Source of the DNA: Symsagittifera roscoffensis
Taxonomy: Eukaryota > Xenacoelomorpha > Acoela > Convolutidae
Direction: 5' to 3'
Length of the DNA stretch: 64,000 nucleotides
Assembly: GCF_963678635.1 (NCBI RefSeq)
Contig: NC_087071.1
Location: 35,705,680 to 35,769,679 of the forward strand
Positions 46,828-64,000 of the stretch are shown here, piece after piece (the first letter of the stretch is position 1; each line of letters begins with the position of its first letter). The position numbers were made by a program, and so were the translations under genes. The notes beneath the pieces were generated by a model. It saw only the letters and a program-made list of their open reading frames with translations, ran no database searches and was not told where the DNA came from.

Positions 46828-49189
46828 CTGTTTTTCAAGGTTGGGTTATTTCCGTTGTATTATTAATGTCAATTCTTGAAGTAACACTCAAAAATTCGCT
46901 AATAAGTCTCGATTTCTGAGGCTCGAAGCTTTTCAAGATGAAGAAATTAGTTCACTTTTTTAACGAGTGAATTTTTGTAGCACGAAAGTTTTCAGTTCAC
47001 TTATGTCAGCAAAAGTCCGAAAAAAGTCAATTAGGCAGCGAAAATTAAAAGAAGCACCTCAGGGCTGAACCACTCTTGCGGAAATTAAAAGATAACAAAA
47101 GAAGTTTTACGACTGTCAGCTTGATTAAGTGATCAAGTATTCGCCAGGAAATTTGAATTTTTCCGAGAAACAAGCATGAGAGTCTGCCCAACTAAAATAG
47201 ATGAAACAGTGGTTCAGGATTATGATGATTAGCTGCTTAAACCAGAAATTTGATTTTAAAACTTAGCTATATTTCAGTTTTCAGTTTAAAATTGTATGCG
47301 ATTTGAGTTCATTTTTAATAAGCGCGTGTACACGATGTCAAAAACTTGAGAAATAAAAAGCGGTAGTAAGGAAATATTAATCAAACGTTAACCAATTACT
47401 AAAAAACTGGCACGGACAGAAAGTCTAAGGAGTTTTGATGTTTTTTTTCTTCAGAAAATGACATTCAAAATGTCAAGTAAACAAAAAAGCAATTTAAAAA
47501 CTTCGGAGAACAGGAAAAACACCAGAAACTACTAATGAGATTGTTTTATGCACGTACAGAAGAGGACCTCAATAAGCGAAGGACAAGTAATACAGGAATA
47601 TACTTAAATACTTCAAATGAATTCTTACAAGAAACCTCCGTTAGAACAAAACTAATTTCAAATAAATGTTTACGCGAAACCTTCCGTTAAATCAAAACTA
47701 TCAACAAAATGATGTTCAAAAAATCGGAAGATAGTGTCAGTGTATTACCCAAAACTTTAATTTCCGTGTTAGACCAAATGTCTTTTAATAAATGAGCTAT
47801 CAATTGAAAAAACGGAGACAACAATCCATAATTTACCTAGGCCTACGCAGTTTGACTGCGATGCTTATTCTTCACATTAATGCCCCCCCCCCCCCCCCTA
47901 AAACAACCCCCTAACATGAATGAAAAATTAATTAACAAACGGTTGATCACTGTAAAGATTACAGTAAAAGGACTTTATAATCGTAATTTGGTCTTTTTAG
48001 TTGAAAGAAACCAGTATCGTCTTTCTGAGTAGGTGGCTAATCGTTATGAAGGTTTCACATCATTATGGAAGCTATTGCAGTAATATACGCTTTTTCAGTC
48101 CCCTTCATTTTTTAGCTTAGAGGAAACCATTTAAGGCAAAAAGTGTGAAAAAAATGTAAGTGATAGTTAACATTTTCGGAGCATAATTTATTGTACCACG
48201 AAGTAATAAACTGACACCAAGCATAGGCAATTAAGAGACTTTCTTTTACCTCACAAAATTGTAGATTTAACATTTTCAAGCTAATTTGCGTCACAAAAAA
48301 AAACAAACTTTAGATCAAGCATATTATATTCATTAGAAAAATTTAGTTTAAAGTGAGTTTCAAGCTTTATCTGCAGATAACAAACTGAACAACTGAGATA
48401 AAGGACTCATATATATCATTACGTATTAAAGTGTCAGCAAGTCATTATGTCTGTTTTTCAACTGTGAAAATAAAACCACGCAATAATGGGCTCGTAACAC
48501 AATACATGAGAAATTTTCAAGGACAAATTTTGCTTTAAGCCACCATTTTTCGGATATACTATTAGTTACTGGGAAAAGATTGACAGAATTGACCAATTTG
48601 TGAAAAAAAAGGTAGCTCAAAAAATCTGGGGTCAGACCACTTTGAGGAAGTTTCAAAATTTTTATTTTCCAGCTGAGGTTTAGTGCTGATTTAAGTTATC
48701 CGGTCAAAACAGACAAAACTTGAAAACTGGAACGCTTTTTTCTCCATTCGGGTTGATTTTAGACAAAAAAAACATACAACCAATCCAAATTAGAATTAAG
48801 CATAATTAGAATGGCGCAATTTAAAATGCAAAAAATTAAAGTATACGGATAATGCAGCAGGTACCTTAATAAATCAATTTGAACCGATTTAAAAGAGATA
48901 CAAAAAATGTAGCTGAACACAACAACTACAATTGATTCTAAATCGATTTCAAGCCTTGTTGACAATTTTTTTTGCTTTCGTTTTCCTATGGATTTTGGCA
49001 TAAAAAAATTGATTTTAACCATTTTTATTAATACCAAATAAAAACAATACAGATTATGTACAGCTTAGCTTTCTTTTACTTTTTCTCATTTATCAAACAC
49101 AGCCAACTGAAAAAGAGTTGTGAACGCTAAAAACAACATAACTTGTTTTTTTTGCAAAACCCCCCACCCATCAGAATTCGAATAAAAAA
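46828..49189 (+). other. AT-rich stretch, no exon recognised
   Basis: This is the interval upstream of the open minus exon at 45829-46827. A C homopolymer of about 16 sits at 47883. No further exon of that gene was found. Confidence 0.45.
47883..47898 (+). repeat. Poly-C tract, about 16 bases
   Basis: A long C homopolymer in AT-rich sequence. The exact length is likely unreliable. Confidence 0.9.
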
Positions 49190-49560
49190 TAGATGGCCTT
49201 AAATCTTTTCGAATTTCTGGACTAATTTACATTGACATTTTCTTCATGAAACTAACCCAATTTGAGAAATCTGGATCAACACCCAATAAAATTTGGATAT
49301 TACTTCGCGGGGAAACCTCATTTATTTTTTCTTTCGGAACTAGAATTCAATCTCGTTTTTTGTGACCTTTACACTCTTGCTCGTCAATAGGGGAGTTAGC
49401 CTTCCTTTTATTAATGGAAATGCACTCAAATAAAAAAGAAGTCATACGTCAAGTCGCAAAAAAAATTAAAAATAAGCGTGAGCAATTTTAAGAACTCTCC
49501 CTGAAAAAAATAACCAAGAATTGTTTAAGCCTTCACTATGTTCATTAAACGATAGAGAAA
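49190..49560 (+). repeat. Repeat F, copy 1
   Basis: Shares CCCAATTTGAGAAATCTGGATC, GTGACCTTTACACTCTTGCT, GCCTTCCTTTTATTAATGG and AAGTCGCAAAAA with the copy at 61800. Only this copy lies outside the CAD gene. Confidence 0.75.
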
Positions 49561-51944
49561 TAGTGGAAACAAAATTTTACCTTATGCTTTTCAATTGAAT
49601 TATTTTGATAATTGGACTGAAATTAATTATGAAAATAATAAAAACCTAAACTTTCTGCACAAAAAATTATTTATTTGATTTTCTTAATTATATGCAGTTA
49701 ACTTCTAATTACCGAGGGAACCCTTAGTTTTGCTTAATTTGAAAGGGAATCCCTTAAGCGCAATAGTTTGTGTAAGAACTCCCTTGGAGTGACTCTGGCT
49801 CCTGTAGCTGTGATGGAGGTTTTTTTAGTACAAAAGTTTGTCTAAGCTTCGGAAGGAAAAGAACAGATAAATTAGATCAGTCTTATTGAGAATTTGATGA
49901 TTTTCACTATCTTGCGAAAATCCATTTTTGATGGAATAAAAACAACTTTTTCTATCAAACTATCAATTTAATCCATTCTAAATTGATTTACGTATATAAA
50001 TGGGCTATCGTAAATGGAATTATTGCATATTTTTCGGATGAAATCGATTCAAATTAATTTCAATCTCAAGTTTGTCAGTGCGCGTTTCGCTTTCTTGTCT
50101 CGACTCTGATTGGTTTATACAGTATTTGTCCATTGGCTGACGAGCATGCATACGCGGTTATCTTCTTAATGCTACATAACCCTTGTCCTCCTTTGAGTGC
50201 CGCTCAGGGTGCATCACAGTTACTTAAAGCAACTCACAGTGTTCAAATGTCTTTTGTTTTAAGGCACAAAATTATCAAATTAATGAATGATATTGTTTAG
50301 GAAATCCCGTTCGCTAGAATTAATTTCAGCCAATCCGATTCGACCTTCATGATCCAATAAAAAAAAGAATTTTCGGGCCGTATAACCGAAATGGCCCTTG
50401 TTCAGTAGTGAAATTATACTAACAATTCACGTAAACAACCTAATGAGCTTTTAAAATCTCAGATGTATCTCAAGGAAAACAAGCTTGCGGAGATTGTAAA
50501 TTTTGACATCCAGTGTCGCAATTTACCAAATGGCGTCAACTTACAAAATCACATCAACCAAATAGAATGAATGAAGAACAAATTTATCAAGGTTTAAACA
50601 CACAAGTACTCATTGATCATAAGATAAATCCGCTTAAATAATTCAGTCAAAAAAATAATAAGGTAATGCGTCACTTTATAGTGATAATCAATTTTAAAGA
50701 TAAACAGCAAATTACCACCTTAGAACAATTCAAGTGTGGTAAATAAGCGATACAAAATATTGCACAAAATAAGGCACTTATTTTTAAGGGTTCGTTTTGC
50801 ATTATGTAAAAGCCGTTTTGAAGCTCTCAACACGCTTCACTGACTATTGTCGCTCACTTTTCCATTTAACTGTCAGATATAACTAGTGAATATTCAGTGA
50901 AGCGTGCGTCTAGAATTAAGTTAAATACTGGCACCAAATTGATGACTTACTTTCAATCAAGTTCAATATTGATAGATGACATATTGTACCTCTTACAGCT
51001 CGAGTAAGATAAAATGTTTTGAAGGAAAAGGAGTTTTGTGGCCTTTTTCCTTAAGTACGAGTATCAGTATGATTATTAAATTGTGTGTTCCTTTAAATTT
51101 GTAACTGCACATTTTTTTCCGATTTTCCATATTATCAATCGCTATATTCTCGTAACATCGTTTTGTGTCATGTTTCCGTATTATTGTCGTCTTATTCGAC
51201 CGTTTTTTTTGACAGTCAGTTCCGCAATGATGTGTCAATGTGCAAATAAAACCTGCAGTCACGAAATTTTTTTAGTCCAATCCGACTACCGAATAAATAG
51301 GAGCTCTTGTTATAAAAACTGTAGTTCAAATTTCATATGATTAGAGAACTGAAGGTCTACTTCTGTTCCAAGTATTCAGTTCCATTTGATAATAATTTGC
51401 CCATCGATTTTTTCAATTTCCAGCGAAGCTTCTGGGGTAGTTTTTTTTCTGTAAACTGATCGCTTTGTTTTCGCTCAAAATGCTGAAACTATTCCAGTTT
51501 CCTTCCACATTTACCTTCCATATTTAAACAAATTTCCTCAGACGTTTCCGTTCTGTCGTTTTTTTCCACTCTTTTTGTTGCTCTGTTCCCAATAATTGAT
51601 TTTTTTGATAACTGTTTACAATCGTTTTTCGAAATATCCGAATTGATTTTAGACAACTTTCCCAGCATATAATTTCCTTATCCTGTGATTTTTTCTCCGC
51701 ATTTGAACTGTTTGAGTTTGTTGTCCTTGAGATTCTTCAGTCATTTTTGAAGTTGATGTATTTGAATTGAATTGAATTACAAGTCTTTTTTCGTTGTAGT
51801 TAATTAAGCAATAATTCTTCTCTTTTTCTTCTTTCTGTTGGGGCATGAGCTTTTTTTAGAGATGATAAAAATATGTTTTAGTGTTTTGCCGATTTTGCAA
51901 TAGTTCTTCTCTTTCCGTCATATTTTTTCTCTTCTTATCTCTGC
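49561..51944 (+). other. Region downstream of CAD
   Basis: Contains the presumed CAD 3' UTR (minus strand, below 51945), which is A/G-rich with AGAAGAAAAAGAGAAG near 51830. No AATAAA was found close by. The CCAAT pair lies near 50110. No other exon was recognised. Confidence 0.5.
50090..50180 (-). promoter_or_regulatory. Pair of CCAAT boxes, possible promoter
   Basis: Two inverted CCAAT boxes (ATTGG on the plus strand at 50109-50113 and 50132-50136) lie 23 bp apart in a locally GC-richer patch. They could serve a minus-strand gene, for example the one containing the exon at 45829-46827, but no TATA box, first exon or start codon was identified. The evidence is weak. Confidence 0.2.

Positions 51945-64000
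<12,056 letters not shown>

Noticed and set aside
51649-51846. 65-codon minus frame downstream of the CAD stop
   Set aside because: Low-complexity polar sequence in the presumed 3' UTR with no splice acceptor supporting an alternative last exon.

Overview
This looks like AT-rich intergenic and intronic DNA from an animal (GC roughly 30% by eye) with few genes and many non-autonomous repeats. The best-supported gene is the 3' end of CAD, the fused pyrimidine-synthesis enzyme, on the minus strand from 51945 past the right edge. Twelve exons are recognised. All have GT-AG introns whose phases agree, and they encode the C-terminal part of dihydroorotase, the DHOase-ATCase linker and all of aspartate transcarbamylase (ATCase). 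The fused architecture, the intron density, two tRNA-derived SINE families and several MITE-like families all point to a metazoan. I cannot name the species.

Layout. 1-5200: a virtually identical 1.37 kb block present twice (1-1369 and 2964-4334), a third 75 bp partial copy, and GC-richer coding-like segments with broken frames. 5200-31700: no convincing gene, but many dispersed repeats, including families A and B, which share terminal sequences and a hairpin architecture, plus families C, D, E, G and J, a 413 bp inverted-repeat element and SINE1. 31755-33010: a degenerate TCGA-rich satellite. 35082-35281: an assembly gap of 200 N. 38166-38841: a 76 bp minisatellite of about nine units. 42286-42482: a fold-back palindrome. 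45829-46827: a roughly 330-residue open exon of an unrecognised, mostly polar protein on the minus strand. 51945-64000: CAD, with introns of 155 bp to 3.4 kb that hold copies of A, B, SINE1, SINE2 and repeat F.

How the parts relate. CAD is the only gene whose job can be stated: it makes carbamoyl aspartate and dihydroorotate for UMP synthesis. The most novel-looking material is the A/B repeat pair. The two families have different interiors but the same right end (a CCCACCC..GA..TTCC block, then a short hairpin, then GTCGGAACAAYA) and the same left logic (a hairpin, then ATGTTCCGAC). This suggests they were mobilised by one enzyme that is not encoded here. All coordinates of diverged repeats are approximate because they were aligned by eye.
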